From positions 27,781 through 91,780 of the forward strand of contig NZ_LSKQ01000174.1 of NCBI RefSeq assembly GCF_001557115.1: a stretch of DNA of 64,000 nt, read 5' to 3'. Source of the stretch: Erythrobacter sp. CCH5-A1 (GTDB taxonomy: Bacteria; Pseudomonadota; Alphaproteobacteria; Sphingomonadales; Sphingomonadaceae). The translations under genes were made by a program, and so were the position numbers. The number at the start of each line of letters is the position of its first letter. Position 1 is the stretch's first letter. This document shows positions 1-7,705 of this stretch, one piece after another. Under the pieces are notes generated by a model, which was not told the origin of the DNA, did no database searches, and worked only from the letters and a program-made list of their open reading frames with translations.

Positions 1-1215
1 ACCGCCCGCAAGAACCAGCTGCCCCCGCCGGGCGATTGGCGGGTCTGGATGATCATGGCCGGGCGCGGCTTCGGCAAGACCCGCGCGGGCGCGGAGTGGG
101 TGCGGATGATCGCGGATGCCAACCCCGATGCGCGGATCGCGCTGGTCTCTGCTTCGCTCGCCGAGGCGCGCGCGGTGATGGTCGAAGGCGAGAGCGGGCT
201 GCTGGCGATCTGCCGCCCGGGCCACAAACCGCATTTCGAGCCCTCGCTGCACCGGGTCCGCTTCGCCAACGGCGCTCAGGCACAGCTGTTCTCGGCCGCC
301 GAACCCGAGGCCCTGCGGGGGCCCCAGCACACCCACGCCTGGTGCGACGAGATCGGCAAGTGGCCGCTGGCGCACGAGCGCGCGACACGCTGCTGGGACA
401 ACCTGATGCTGGGCATGCGGCTGGGCGAGCATCCGCGCGTCGCGGTTACCACCACGCCGCGCGCGGTGCCGCTGGTGAAGCGGCTGGTCGCGCAGGCGGC
501 AAAGGGCGAAGAGGTCGTCATCACACACGGCAAAACGGGCGATAACGTCCGCCTGCCCGACCGTTTCCTCGATGCGGTCGAGAGCGAATACGCCGGGACA
601 CTCCTCGCGCGGCAGGAAATGGACGGCGAGCTGCTCGAGGATATCGAGGGCGCGCTGTGGACCCGCTCGCTGCTCGAGCAATCGCGCGAGGCGGGCGCTG
701 TGCCCGAGGCGGCGCGCATGGTGGTCGCGGTCGATCCGCCCGCGAGTGCGAACGGCGACGAGTGCGGGATTATTGTCGCAGCCTTGGGCGTCGACGGGAT
801 CACGCGGGTGATGGCCGATTGCTCGATCAGTGGCGCTTCGCCCGCGGACTGGGCGAGGCGGGTTGCCGACACCGCGCGGGAATGGAACGCCGACCGGGTG
901 GTGGCCGAAGCCAACCAGGGTGGCGCGATGGTCGAAAGCGTACTGCGCGCCGCCGACGAGATGCTGCCGGTGAAGCTCGTCCACGCCTCGCGCGGCAAAG
1001 TCGCCCGGGCCGAGCCGGTGGCGGCGCTCTATTCGGCCGGCCGGGTGCGCCATGTCGGGGTGTTCGCGCGGCTGGAAGACCAGCTATGCGGTATGCTCGT
1101 CGGAGGGACCTATGCCGGACCGGGCGGCAGCCCCGACCGGGCGGACGCGCTGGTATGGGCACTGAGCGAATTGTTGCTTGGCCGCAACGGGCGGCCGAGC
1201 GTCACGGCGCTGTGA
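1..1215 (+). CDS. GTA/phage terminase large subunit (gp2-like), 5' end outside window
   Basis: This is the ATPase/nuclease that packages DNA into the particle head. The frame is open from base 1, so the N-terminus lies before the window. A Walker A loop (AGRGFGKTRAG) is encoded near 58-90 and a Walker B segment (HAWCDEIGKW) near 334-360. The C-terminal half opens with VAVDPP near 724, fitting the first acidic residue of the RuvC-like nuclease fold. The gene order downstream is that of the Rhodobacter GTA, where this is g2. It ends 12 bases before a convergent DUF3617 gene, which separates it from the portal gene; that split is unusual for this cluster. Confidence 0.93.
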   Translation, partial: TARKNQLPPPGDWRVWMIMAGRGFGKTRAGAEWVRMIADANPDARIALVSASLAEARAVMVEGESGLLAICRPGHKPHFEPSLHRVRFANGAQAQLFSAAEPEALRGPQHTHAWCDEIGKWPLAHERATRCWDNLMLGMRLGEHPRVAVTTTPRAVPLVKRLVAQAAKGEEVVITHGKTGDNVRLPDRFLDAVESEYAGTLLARQEMDGELLEDIEGALWTRSLLEQSREAGAVPEAARMVVAVDPPASANGDECGIIVAALGVDGITRVMADCSISGASPADWARRVADTAREWNADRVVAEANQGGAMVESVLRAADEMLPVKLVHASRGKVARAEPVAALYSAGRVRHVGVFARLEDQLCGMLVGGTYAGPGGSPDRADALVWALSELLLGRNGRPSVTAL

Positions 1216-1227
1216 CGCTACCAGAGC

Positions 1228-1749
1228 CTATCCTGCCGTGCAGGTGCCCACCCATTTGCCTTCGAGGCGGGTCGTGGCCGCGATGGTCATTCCGCCGATC
1301 AAGCCGTCCATGTCGACCGAGCCCTGAATATCCTTGGCAGTCTTGGTCCCCTTGAATGTCATGCCGTATTGGGATCGGTTGCCGCACCGGGCCGTAAACG
1401 CGAAGCTGTCTCCGGTCACGACCTGATCGGTGATGGTGCAATTGCCACCGATCGTAACGCCCGGAAGAATGAGCTCACCTGATGCCGGCAGCCCATTGCC
1501 CAGACAATCGGTCGTCCCGATCACTCGGCCGACCTGCGCCCCTGCCTCCTTGGCCTTCGCGACCGCGTCAGGATCGTCCGCCCGCTCAGGGCCGGGGGTG
1601 AGGACCATCTTCTCGATCGTGACCACCGTCTCCCAGCGTCCTTCGGCGAGGCCGAAAGCACGATAGAGTTCGAGCTTGCCATTCCCCGCGGCCAGCGCCG
1701 GAACGGCGGCAGCGGTGATCGAGGTCAGAATGATGAAACTGCGGCGCAT
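1228..1749 (-). CDS. DUF3617-type secreted protein inserted in the GTA cluster
   Basis: A 173-residue protein begins with a typical Sec signal (MRRSFIILTSITAAAVPALA, cleavage likely before AGN). The mature part has paired cysteines (TTDCLG, GGNCTI, TARCGN, VGTCTAG) and the overall look of the DUF3617 periplasmic family, whose function is unknown. The start at 1749 is chosen because the signal peptide begins there; the open frame runs further upstream without one. It is antisense to the GTA genes, 12 bases from the terminase stop and 73 bases from the divergent portal start. It has no evident role in the particle. A second DUF3617-like gene lies at 17826-18245. Confidence 0.78.
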   Translation of the reverse strand: MRRSFIILTSITAAAVPALAAGNGKLELYRAFGLAEGRWETVVTIEKMVLTPGPERADDPDAVAKAKEAGAQVGRVIGTTDCLGNGLPASGELILPGVTIGGNCTITDQVVTGDSFAFTARCGNRSQYGMTFKGTKTAKDIQGSVDMDGLIGGMTIAATTRLEGKWVGTCTAG

Positions 1750-1822
1750 GGGTTCTCCTGTGCCTTCGCCCCCGATGGCTATCGCAGCCCGCCCCGGCAG
1801 TCCAGCAAACCGAGGAATTCCC

Positions 1823-2980
1823 ATGCCCCTGCTCGACATTCTCCGCTCCGCCTTCAAGGGCGGGGAGCACACTCGCGTGCCGCTTGCCTCCGGCTTTCCG
1901 CAGGGCTGGATTCCCGCTTTCGAGAGCGGTCCGGCCAATGGCCACTACAGCTACGGGCGCGGCATCCGGGAGGGCTTTCTTGCCAACCCGATCGCCCAGC
2001 GCTCGGTGCGGCTCATCGCAGAAGGGATCGGACAGGCACCGCTCGCCTGCCCCGACCCGCGCCTTGCCGCGCTGGTGACCGAAACCAGCGCGGGCCAATC
2101 GCTGGTCGAGACGCTGGCGGCCAATCTGCTGCTGCACGGCAATGGCTACGTGCAGATCCTCAAGGATGCGAGCGGCACGCCGGTCGAGTTGTTCGCGCTG
2201 CGTCCCGACCGGGTCCAGGTGGTGCTCGATGCCAATGGCTGGCCGGTCGCCTATGACTATACCGTCGCGGGCGCGGCCAGCCGTCACCCGGTCGAAGACG
2301 AGAACGGTTGGCCCGAGATCATCGCGATCCGCGCGATGCATCCACTCGACGATCACGTCGGCGCGGGCGCGCTCGAGGCGGCGTGGCAGGCGGTGCTGAT
2401 CCACAACGCCGCGACCCGCTGGAACCGGGGGCTGCTCGAGAACGCTGCCCGCCCCTCGGGCGCGCTGGTCTATGAGACCGGCGACGGGGCGAGCCTGGCG
2501 CACGAACAGTTCGAACGGCTGAAGCGCGAGCTCGACATCGCCTTCTCGGGAGCGGCCAATGCCGGGCGGCCGATGCTGCTCGACGGCGGGCTCAAGTGGC
2601 AGAGCATGGCGCTGACGCCCGCCGACATGGACTTCGCGACCCTGAAGAGTGCGGCAGCGCGCGACATCGCGCTCGCCTTCGGGGTGCCGCCGATGCTGCT
2701 CGGCCTGCCGGGCGACAACACCTATGCCAACTACCGCGAGGCAAACCGCGCGCTGTGGCGGCTGACGCTGCTGCCGCTCGCCGAAAAGCTGTTTGCTGCG
2801 ATCCGAGAGGGCCTCGCCCCGTGGTTTCCCGATGCCGAGCTGCGCGTCAATCTCGATCAGGTTCCCGCCCTTTCCGAAGACCGCGAGCGGCTGTGGTCGC
2901 AGGTCTCGGACGCCGATTTCCTGAGCCGCGCCGAAAAGCGCCAGATGCTGGGCCTGCCCGCAGAGGAGAATGCCCCATGA
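1823..2980 (+). CDS. GTA/phage portal protein (gp3-like), HK97 family
   Basis: This 385-residue protein should form the dodecameric ring at the head vertex through which DNA enters and to which the tail attaches. The HK97-type portal signature is visible: an N-terminal segment leading into GHYSYGRG, a central region with LLLHGNGYVQILKD, and a C-terminal part with FGVPPMLLGLPGDNTYANYREA. The start at 1823 has GAGG about 8 bases upstream; the longer frame lacks a better site. Its stop overlaps the next start by four bases (ATGA). Its promoter may lie in the 73-base gap it shares with the divergent DUF3617 gene. Confidence 0.94.
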   Translation: MPLLDILRSAFKGGEHTRVPLASGFPQGWIPAFESGPANGHYSYGRGIREGFLANPIAQRSVRLIAEGIGQAPLACPDPRLAALVTETSAGQSLVETLAANLLLHGNGYVQILKDASGTPVELFALRPDRVQVVLDANGWPVAYDYTVAGAASRHPVEDENGWPEIIAIRAMHPLDDHVGAGALEAAWQAVLIHNAATRWNRGLLENAARPSGALVYETGDGASLAHEQFERLKRELDIAFSGAANAGRPMLLDGGLKWQSMALTPADMDFATLKSAAARDIALAFGVPPMLLGLPGDNTYANYREANRALWRLTLLPLAEKLFAAIREGLAPWFPDAELRVNLDQVPALSEDRERLWSQVSDADFLSRAEKRQMLGLPAEENAP

Positions 2981-3282
2981 GCCGCGAAGACATTCTGGCC
3001 AGCCTGATGGCGCAGGCGCGCGAGGAGGGGGCGGGTCTCGTCTCGCTGCGCGCCATCGTCGAGGAGGCGAGCGCACTCGCGACCGACCGCGCGCTCGAGC
3101 GGCTGGGCCTCGGCGATCCGGGCGCCGAGGGCGATCTCGTCGAGCTGCGCGAGCTGCTGCAGGCGTGGCGCGACGCCAAGACCAGCGCGTGGAAGGCCTT
3201 CGTCGATTGGGCCATCCGGGGCGTGCTGGCGCTGCTGCTGGTCGGCATTGCGGTGCGGCTCGGCGTGTGGAAGCTGCTGTGA
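2977..3282 (+). CDS. Small GTA-cluster membrane protein (gp3.5 position, DUF6127-like)
   Basis: A 101-residue protein has a largely helical, charged N-terminal part (MSREDILASLMAQAREEG) and one C-terminal membrane-type helix (GVLALLLVGIAVRLGVW). It sits where Rhodobacter has g3.5, between portal and protease, and resembles the DUF6127 proteins found there in sphingomonads; that assignment is from memory of the family and not tested. It overlaps the portal stop and the protease start by four bases each, so translation is probably coupled across all three genes. Its function is unknown; a role at the membrane during assembly is a guess. Confidence 0.72.
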   Translation: MSREDILASLMAQAREEGAGLVSLRAIVEEASALATDRALERLGLGDPGAEGDLVELRELLQAWRDAKTSAWKAFVDWAIRGVLALLLVGIAVRLGVWKLL

Positions 3283-3689
3283 CGGCGGCGCCCTCCCCGA
3301 TCCGTTTCGCCGGCTACGCCGCGCTGTTCGACATCGCCGATACCGGACACGACACAATCCGCCGCGGGGCCTTCGCGGCCACGCTGGCGGCGCGCAGCAC
3401 GCCGCTGCCGCTCTACTGGCAGCACCGGCCCGATCAGCCGATCGGCGTGGTCGAACAGGCCGCCGAGGATGCGCGGGGCTTGCGCGTAATCGCCCGGATC
3501 GACCGCCCCGCCAGCCGCGCGGCGCAGTTGCTCGCCGCCGGCAAGGTCAGCGGTCTCAGCTTCGGCTTCCGCACCCGCGCGGCGCGGCAATCGGCGGCGG
3601 GGCGCGAGTTGCTCGAGGTCGAGCTGTTCGAAGTCAGCCTCGTTACCGACCCGCTGCACCCGATGGCGCGGGTACACCTCGTCATCTGA
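3279..3689 (+). CDS. HK97-family prohead protease (gp4-like)
   Basis: A 136-residue serine protease of the U35/S78 type that should trim the N-terminal delta segment of the capsid protein during head maturation. Visible elements are RFAGYAALFDIADTGHD at the start, the LYWQH segment carrying the likely catalytic histidine, and GKVSGLSFGFRT with the likely serine. The gene starts with GTG at 3279, overlapping the previous stop (GTGA). It is followed by a terminator-like hairpin before the capsid gene, so it probably ends the first translationally coupled block of the cluster. Confidence 0.92.
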   Translation: MTAAPSPIRFAGYAALFDIADTGHDTIRRGAFAATLAARSTPLPLYWQHRPDQPIGVVEQAAEDARGLRVIARIDRPASRAAQLLAAGKVSGLSFGFRTRAARQSAAGRELLEVELFEVSLVTDPLHPMARVHLVI

Positions 3690-3716
3690 GTTTTCGCCTC
3701 TCCCGTCTCTCCCACC

Positions 3717-3741
3717 GGCCGCCTCTGGGGCGGCCTTTTTT
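3717..3741 (+). terminator. Terminator-like hairpin between protease and capsid genes
   Basis: GGCCGCC (3717-3723) pairs with GGCGGCC (3729-3735) across a five-base loop, followed directly by six T. This is a textbook intrinsic terminator in form, yet it lies inside an operon that must be read through to make particles. Confidence 0.75.
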
Positions 3742-3767
3742 ACGCCCAACCGAAAGGCCTCTGCCCC

Positions 3768-4928
3768 ATGGATAACATGACCACCCCCGCAACCTCCGCC
3801 GCCGCCGATCCGCTCGATGCAAGCTTCGACATCGTCGCCCGTCAGGATCAGGCCGAAGCCGATATCGCCGCGCTGCGCAGCGATGTCGACGAGGTGAAAT
3901 CGCGTCTCGAAAAGGTCGCCCGCGCCGCTAGCCGTCCGGCGATCGGTGGCGCCGCGCCCGCTGCCGATGCCCCCGAAGTGAAGAGCTTCGTCGATGGCTA
4001 CTTGCGCCTCGGCCGCGAGACCGAGGTCAAATCTCTGAATGGCGTCAACCCGGCCGATGGCGGCTTTGCCGTGCCGCGCCAGATCGACGCGGCGATCGCC
4101 TCGCGCATCGTCAAGATGAGCCCGATCCGCGCCATCGCCCAGGTCGTGCAGACCGGCACCGCAGGCTATCGCAAGCTCGTCGCCACCACCAACGTCGCTT
4201 CGGGCTGGGTCAGCGAGACCGCGCCGCGGCCCGAGACTGGCACGCCCCAGTTCGCCGAAATCGCCCCGCCGAGCGGCGATCTCTACGCCAACCCGGCGGC
4301 AAGCCAGGCGATGCTCGACGATGTCGGCTTCGATCTCGAAAGCTGGCTGGCGAACGAGATCGCGACCGAATTCGCCCGCGCCGAGGGGGCCGCCTTCGTC
4401 AAGGGCACCGGCGTCAACCAGCCCGAAGGCTTCATCAACGGCACCAAGTCGACCGCCGAAGACGGCGTGCGCGCCTTCGGGACGATGCAGTACATCGGCA
4501 CCGGGAGCGCCACCGGGCTCGGCACCGCGCTCGACACCAAGCTGATCGACCTCATTCACGCGCTGCGTCCGGGCCATCGCCAGGGCGCGGTGTTCGTGAT
4601 GAACTCGACCACGCTCGCCGCGGTGCGCAAGCTCAAGACGACCGATGGTGCGTTCCTGTGGCAGCCGGGGATGGTCGAAGGCCAGCCCAACCGCCTGCTC
4701 GGCTATCCGGTGGTCGAGGCCGAGGACATGCCCGACGTTGCCGGCGCCGCCTTCCCGATCGCCTTCGGCAACTTCAGGAACGGCTACCTCATCGCCGAGC
4801 GCAGCGCGACGCGGATCCTGCGCGATCCCTTCAGCAACAAGCCCTTCGTCCACTTCTACGCCACCAAGCGGCTGGGCGGGAAGGTGCTCGATTCGGCGGC
4901 GATCAAGCTGCTCAAGATCGAGGCCTGA
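3768..4928 (+). CDS. GTA/phage major capsid protein (gp5-like), HK97 fold
   Basis: A 386-residue shell protein. Residues 1 to about 95 form a charged, helical delta domain (RQDQAEADIAALRSDVDEVK) that the neighbouring protease should remove. The HK97-fold part follows, beginning around SLNGVNPADGGFAVPRQID and including SPIRAIAQVVQT, an E-loop-like stretch and GVNQPEGFINGT; it ends with the FVHFYATKRLGGKV strand. Length and order match the Rhodobacter GTA capsid gene g5. It is flanked by two strong hairpins (3717-3741 and 4951-4989), which could set its expression apart from the other genes. Confidence 0.95.
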   Translation: MDNMTTPATSAAADPLDASFDIVARQDQAEADIAALRSDVDEVKSRLEKVARAASRPAIGGAAPAADAPEVKSFVDGYLRLGRETEVKSLNGVNPADGGFAVPRQIDAAIASRIVKMSPIRAIAQVVQTGTAGYRKLVATTNVASGWVSETAPRPETGTPQFAEIAPPSGDLYANPAASQAMLDDVGFDLESWLANEIATEFARAEGAAFVKGTGVNQPEGFINGTKSTAEDGVRAFGTMQYIGTGSATGLGTALDTKLIDLIHALRPGHRQGAVFVMNSTTLAAVRKLKTTDGAFLWQPGMVEGQPNRLLGYPVVEAEDMPDVAGAAFPIAFGNFRNGYLIAERSATRILRDPFSNKPFVHFYATKRLGGKVLDSAAIKLLKIEA

Positions 4929-4950
4929 GGCCTCAAGCCTTGCCTTGTTC

Positions 4951-4989
4951 CCCGGCAGCAGCGCGTGCCCCCTTCGCGCTGCTGCCGGG
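4951..4989 (+). other. Perfect 15-bp stem-loop downstream of the capsid gene
   Basis: CCCGGCAGCAGCGCG (4951-4965) pairs perfectly with CGCGCTGCTGCCGGG (4975-4989) across a 9-base loop. No T-run follows, so it looks more like an mRNA 3'-end stabiliser or processing site than an intrinsic terminator. It begins 22 bases after the capsid stop. Confidence 0.8.
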
Positions 4990-5082
4990 CTCTCGCGCCC
5001 GCATCGCCTCAGGCCGTTCCTCCCGCCTGACCAGCGCGATGCGGGCGCACTTCTTGTGGATCATCAATCGGGAGAAACCGCG

Positions 5083-5628
5083 ATGCAGCGGACAATCGTG
5101 CAGCCCCCGGTGCCGGGCGACGCTGCTCTGGCGGAACTCAAGCACTGGCTCGGCATCACCCGCCCCAATGAAGACGAGGCGCTGAGACAGTTGCTCGCAA
5201 CCAGCCTCGCGATCTGCGAGGCGTTCACCGGCAAGACGCCGCTGCGGCAGACAGTCGAGGAGACGGTTCCGCTCGTCGGAGGCTGGCAGGAGCTGGTTTC
5301 GCGGCCGGTGCAGAACATCTCTGCGGCCGCAGTGATCGCCCAGGACGGGACGCGCACTTCCCTCGCCGTGAGCGGCGATGCGCTCGAATGGCGGATCGGG
5401 ACCAGCGCTTGCATCCAGCTGCTCCGCCCTTTCGAGGGGCGCGGGCTGGCGGTGGAAATGGTGGTCGGGATCGCAGGCGACTGGAATGCGTTGCCCGCGC
5501 CCCTGCGGCACGGGATCGTCCGGCTCGCCGCGTTCCACTTCCGCGATCGCGAGGGCAAGTCGGCCTCCGTTCCGCCCGCCAGCGTCACCGCGCTATGGCG
5601 GCCGTGGCGCGAGGTGCGACTGGGATGA
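5083..5628 (+). CDS. Head-tail connector protein (gp6-like adaptor)
   Basis: A 181-residue protein in the g6 position, where the Rhodobacter GTA encodes the adaptor ring below the portal. The N-terminal part (LAELKHWLGITRPNEDEALRQ, then LLATSLAICEAFTG) is the helical head typical of gp6-like connectors; the C-terminal half ends with LPAPLRHGIVRLAAFHFRDR, the segment that usually closes this family. The start at 5083 is preceded by GGGAGAAA. The upstream open frame is a capsid-gene shadow. The stop overlaps the next ATG by four bases. Confidence 0.88.
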   Translation: MQRTIVQPPVPGDAALAELKHWLGITRPNEDEALRQLLATSLAICEAFTGKTPLRQTVEETVPLVGGWQELVSRPVQNISAAAVIAQDGTRTSLAVSGDALEWRIGTSACIQLLRPFEGRGLAVEMVVGIAGDWNALPAPLRHGIVRLAAFHFRDREGKSASVPPASVTALWRPWREVRLG

Positions 5629-5807
5629 TCGCGGTCGTCACCCGGTCCGCCGCTCTCGTCCAGCGCCTGCGCGCCCGCGCCGCTCGGCTTGCCGCTGCGC
5701 GCGCTGCTGCCCCAGGCCGCCGCCGGGCATCTCGCGGTCCTGCCGATTGGCATTCGGCCACCGCCTTGTGGCCTGACTTCACCGGAGTGAGCCGCGATGG
5801 AAAATGA
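5625..5807 (+). CDS. Short ORF in the gp7 (head-closure/stopper) position
   Basis: A 60-residue, Arg/Ala-rich reading frame starts with ATG overlapping the stop of the adaptor gene and runs 11 bases into the next gene. The Rhodobacter GTA has a roughly 110-residue stopper protein (gp7) here; this one is about half that, and I see no family motif. It could be a shortened gp7, an unrelated small protein, or a non-functional remnant retained for translational coupling. The start/stop overlap is the main evidence that it is translated. Confidence 0.5.
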   Translation: MIAVVTRSAALVQRLRARAARLAAARAAAPGRRRASRGPADWHSATALWPDFTGVSRDGK

Positions 5808-6186
5808 CCTGCGCGTCGCACTGATTGCCTGGCTGCGCGCCGATCCGGCGCTGGCCGCAATCAACGCCATCGAGGAGGAGGCCCCGCCCTCCGTCACGCC
5901 GCCATGGCTCGGCATCGCTGCCAGCGCGTCGATCGACTGGGGCACGAAGGACCGGCAGGGGCGCGAGGTGCGCATCGCGCTCGAGCTCGAAAGCCGCACC
6001 GATGCGGCTGGCGACGACGCCCCGCTGCTCGCCGCGATCGAGCGCCGCGTGCTCGATCTGCCGCCGTTCCAGCCCGGCTTCGAACTCGCCTCGATCCGCT
6101 TCCTGCGCTCGCGCAGCGAAGCCCGCGCGGACAATCAGCGCGGGGCGCTGCTCGAATACCGCTTCCGCATTTTCGAACCCCTTTGA
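5797..6186 (+). CDS. DUF3168 tail-completion protein (gp8-like tail terminator)
   Basis: A 129-residue protein of the DUF3168 family, which forms the ring that ends tail polymerisation and joins it to the head. Diagnostic features are the N-terminal ENDLRVALIAWLRADPALAAI, the central GREVRIALELESRTD strand and a C-terminal strand (GALLEYRFRIFEPL). It overlaps the small preceding frame by 11 bases and is followed 14 bases later by the major tail gene. Position and length match g8 of the Rhodobacter GTA. Confidence 0.9.
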   Translation: MENDLRVALIAWLRADPALAAINAIEEEAPPSVTPPWLGIAASASIDWGTKDRQGREVRIALELESRTDAAGDDAPLLAAIERRVLDLPPFQPGFELASIRFLRSRSEARADNQRGALLEYRFRIFEPL

Positions 6187-6200
6187 CGGAGTGAACCCCC

Positions 6201-6608
6201 ATGCCCGCACAATCCGGCGCCGCCTTCCTGCTCAAGATCACCAACGGGGCGACGCCCGCGGTGTACCAGACGATCGCGGGCCTCAGGACCACGCAGCTGT
6301 CGATCAACGGCGACACCGTGGTCGTCACCCACAAGCAATCGGGCGGCTGGCGCGACATCCTCTCGGGTGCGGGCACGCGCTCGGTTTCGGTGAGCGCGGC
6401 GGGGATCTTCCTCGGCAGCGTGGCCGAAAACACCGTGCGCACCCGCGCGCTCGACGGGACGCTCGACGATTACGAGCTGTCCTTCGAGGACGGCGCGAAG
6501 CTGCGCGGCAAGTTCCTCGTCCAGCGGCTTGATTATGCCGGGGATTTCAACGGCGAGCGCAGCTACACGCTGCAGCTCGAAAGCTCGGGCCCGGTGGTGG
6601 CATCGTGA
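6201..6608 (+). CDS. Major tail tube protein (gp9-like, TP901-1 family)
   Basis: A 135-residue tail-tube subunit. It has the family's features: N-terminal SGAAFLLKITNG, the GLRTTQLSINGDTVVVTHKQSGGWRDIL segment, and a C-terminal beta region ending LQLESSGPVV. The protein should stack as hexameric rings around the tape measure. A ribosome site (GGAG) lies shortly before 6201. Its stop is shared with the GTG start of the next gene. Confidence 0.93.
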   Translation: MPAQSGAAFLLKITNGATPAVYQTIAGLRTTQLSINGDTVVVTHKQSGGWRDILSGAGTRSVSVSAAGIFLGSVAENTVRTRALDGTLDDYELSFEDGAKLRGKFLVQRLDYAGDFNGERSYTLQLESSGPVVAS

Positions 6609-6919
6609 CGCGCACCGCCAACCTCTTGCGCGGCGAGGCAACGCTTGTGGTCGCGGGCGTCACCCATGTGCTGCGCCCGAGCTTCGAGAACCTCGTGCTG
6701 GCCGAGGCCGAACTCGGCTCGCTCTTTGCGCTGGTCGAGCGCGCAGCGGCGGGCGGGTTGACGCTCACCGACATGACCGCGCTGCTGTGGCATTGCCTGC
6801 CGTCCGAACACCGCCCCGAACGGGTCGCGGTAGGCGAGGCGGTGCTGGGCATGGGGCTGGTCGGCGCCACCGTGCCGGTGCGCGCTGTGCTCGCACAGGT
6901 GCTTCAGGGCGAGGCATGA
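6605..6919 (+). CDS. GTA gp10-family tail assembly protein
   Basis: A 104-residue protein with the GTA_gp10 pattern: a short strand pair (GEATLVVAGVTHVLRPSFENLVLAEAELG) followed by helices including LTDMTALLWHCLP. Proteins in this place act as tail assembly chaperones for the tape measure. It begins with GTG at 6605 overlapping the tail-tube stop, and its own stop overlaps the next ATG by four bases, so it belongs to a translationally coupled chain. Confidence 0.87.
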   Translation: MTRTANLLRGEATLVVAGVTHVLRPSFENLVLAEAELGSLFALVERAAAGGLTLTDMTALLWHCLPSEHRPERVAVGEAVLGMGLVGATVPVRAVLAQVLQGEA

Positions 6920-7116
6920 CCGCCCATTTTGGCGACGCCGCCCTGCGCTGGGCGGGCCTTGCCGCGCAGCTGCTCGGGTGGCGACCGGCCGAATTCTGGT
7001 CTGCCACGCCTGCCGAGCTCGCGACCGCGCTCACCCCTCACGACGACCCGACCGCCCTTCCCCCGCCAAGCCGCGAGGCAATCGCCCGCATGATGGAGCG
7101 CGACGCCGATGACTGA
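6916..7116 (+). CDS. Small phage tail assembly chaperone (gp10.1-like)
   Basis: A 66-residue protein. The pattern GDAALRWAGLAAQLLGWRPAEFWSATPAEL is that of the short helical proteins found between gp10 and the tape measure in GTA clusters: a Trp-containing 'GWRPAEFW' core typical of tail assembly chaperones. It overlaps the preceding gene by four bases and the tape-measure gene by eight. The C-terminus (REAIARMMERDADD) is charged. Confidence 0.82.
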   Translation: MTAHFGDAALRWAGLAAQLLGWRPAEFWSATPAELATALTPHDDPTALPPPSREAIARMMERDADD

Positions 7117-7690
7117 CAATTTCGACGAACTGGTGGTCGATGTACGCGCCAAGACCGATGGCTTTGCGAGCGATGTCGAGGCGATGCGCCGCTCGCTCGA
7201 CGGCTCGCTTACCGACGGCTTTGGCCGCGCGGGCGCGGTGCTCGAGCGCGGCCTGCTGGGCGCGCTGCGCCGCGGGAGCCTGGGCTTCGATGACCTGAAG
7301 CGCGTCGCCTTCGCCGCCCTGTCCGAAATCGCCGCTTACGCTCTGCAGGCGGGGATCGGCAGCCTGTTCGGCGGAGGCGGCGGCGCCAATGGCGGCGGTC
7401 TCGGCGGTCTGCTCAGCGGGACGCTCAGCGCCGCTTTCGGCCTGCCGGGACGCGCCACCGGCGGCCCCGTTTCGCCCGGCCGCGCGTTTCTGGTCGGCGA
7501 GCGTGGGCCGGAGGTGTTCGTGCCGACCGCTGCGGGGCGGATCGAGAGCGGCCCGGCAGCCGCTCAGGCCCGCGATGTGCGCGTCGCGATCCAGGTTGCC
7601 GTGCCGCGCGGGCAGGCAGCGCCCACCGCCATGCAGCGCTCCTCCCGCCAGATCGCCAGTGCCGTGCGCCGCGCGCTGCAACAGGTCTGA
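7109..7690 (+). CDS. Short tail tape measure protein (gp11-like)
   Basis: A 193-residue protein that should set tail length and occupy the tube before DNA passage. The N-terminal part (DELVVDVRAKTDGFASDVEAMRRSL) is amphipathic; the middle has a hydrophobic, glycine-rich run (YALQAGIGSLFGGGGGANGGG); then comes ATGGPVSPGRAFLVGERGPEVFVP, the conserved GGPV/ERGPE block at the C-terminus of many tape measures. This is very short for a siphophage tape measure but close to the Rhodobacter GTA one, predicting a short tail. Confidence 0.9.
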   Translation: MTDNFDELVVDVRAKTDGFASDVEAMRRSLDGSLTDGFGRAGAVLERGLLGALRRGSLGFDDLKRVAFAALSEIAAYALQAGIGSLFGGGGGANGGGLGGLLSGTLSAAFGLPGRATGGPVSPGRAFLVGERGPEVFVPTAAGRIESGPAAAQARDVRVAIQVAVPRGQAAPTAMQRSSRQIASAVRRALQQV

Positions 7691-7705
7691 GCAAGGAGCA
7701 CGAGG

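Noticed and set aside
2847..4853. Antisense open frame of 668 residues across the portal-protease-capsid genes
   Set aside because: Its protein is a compositional shadow of the + strand genes, without domains or a ribosome site; such long antisense frames are normal at this GC content.
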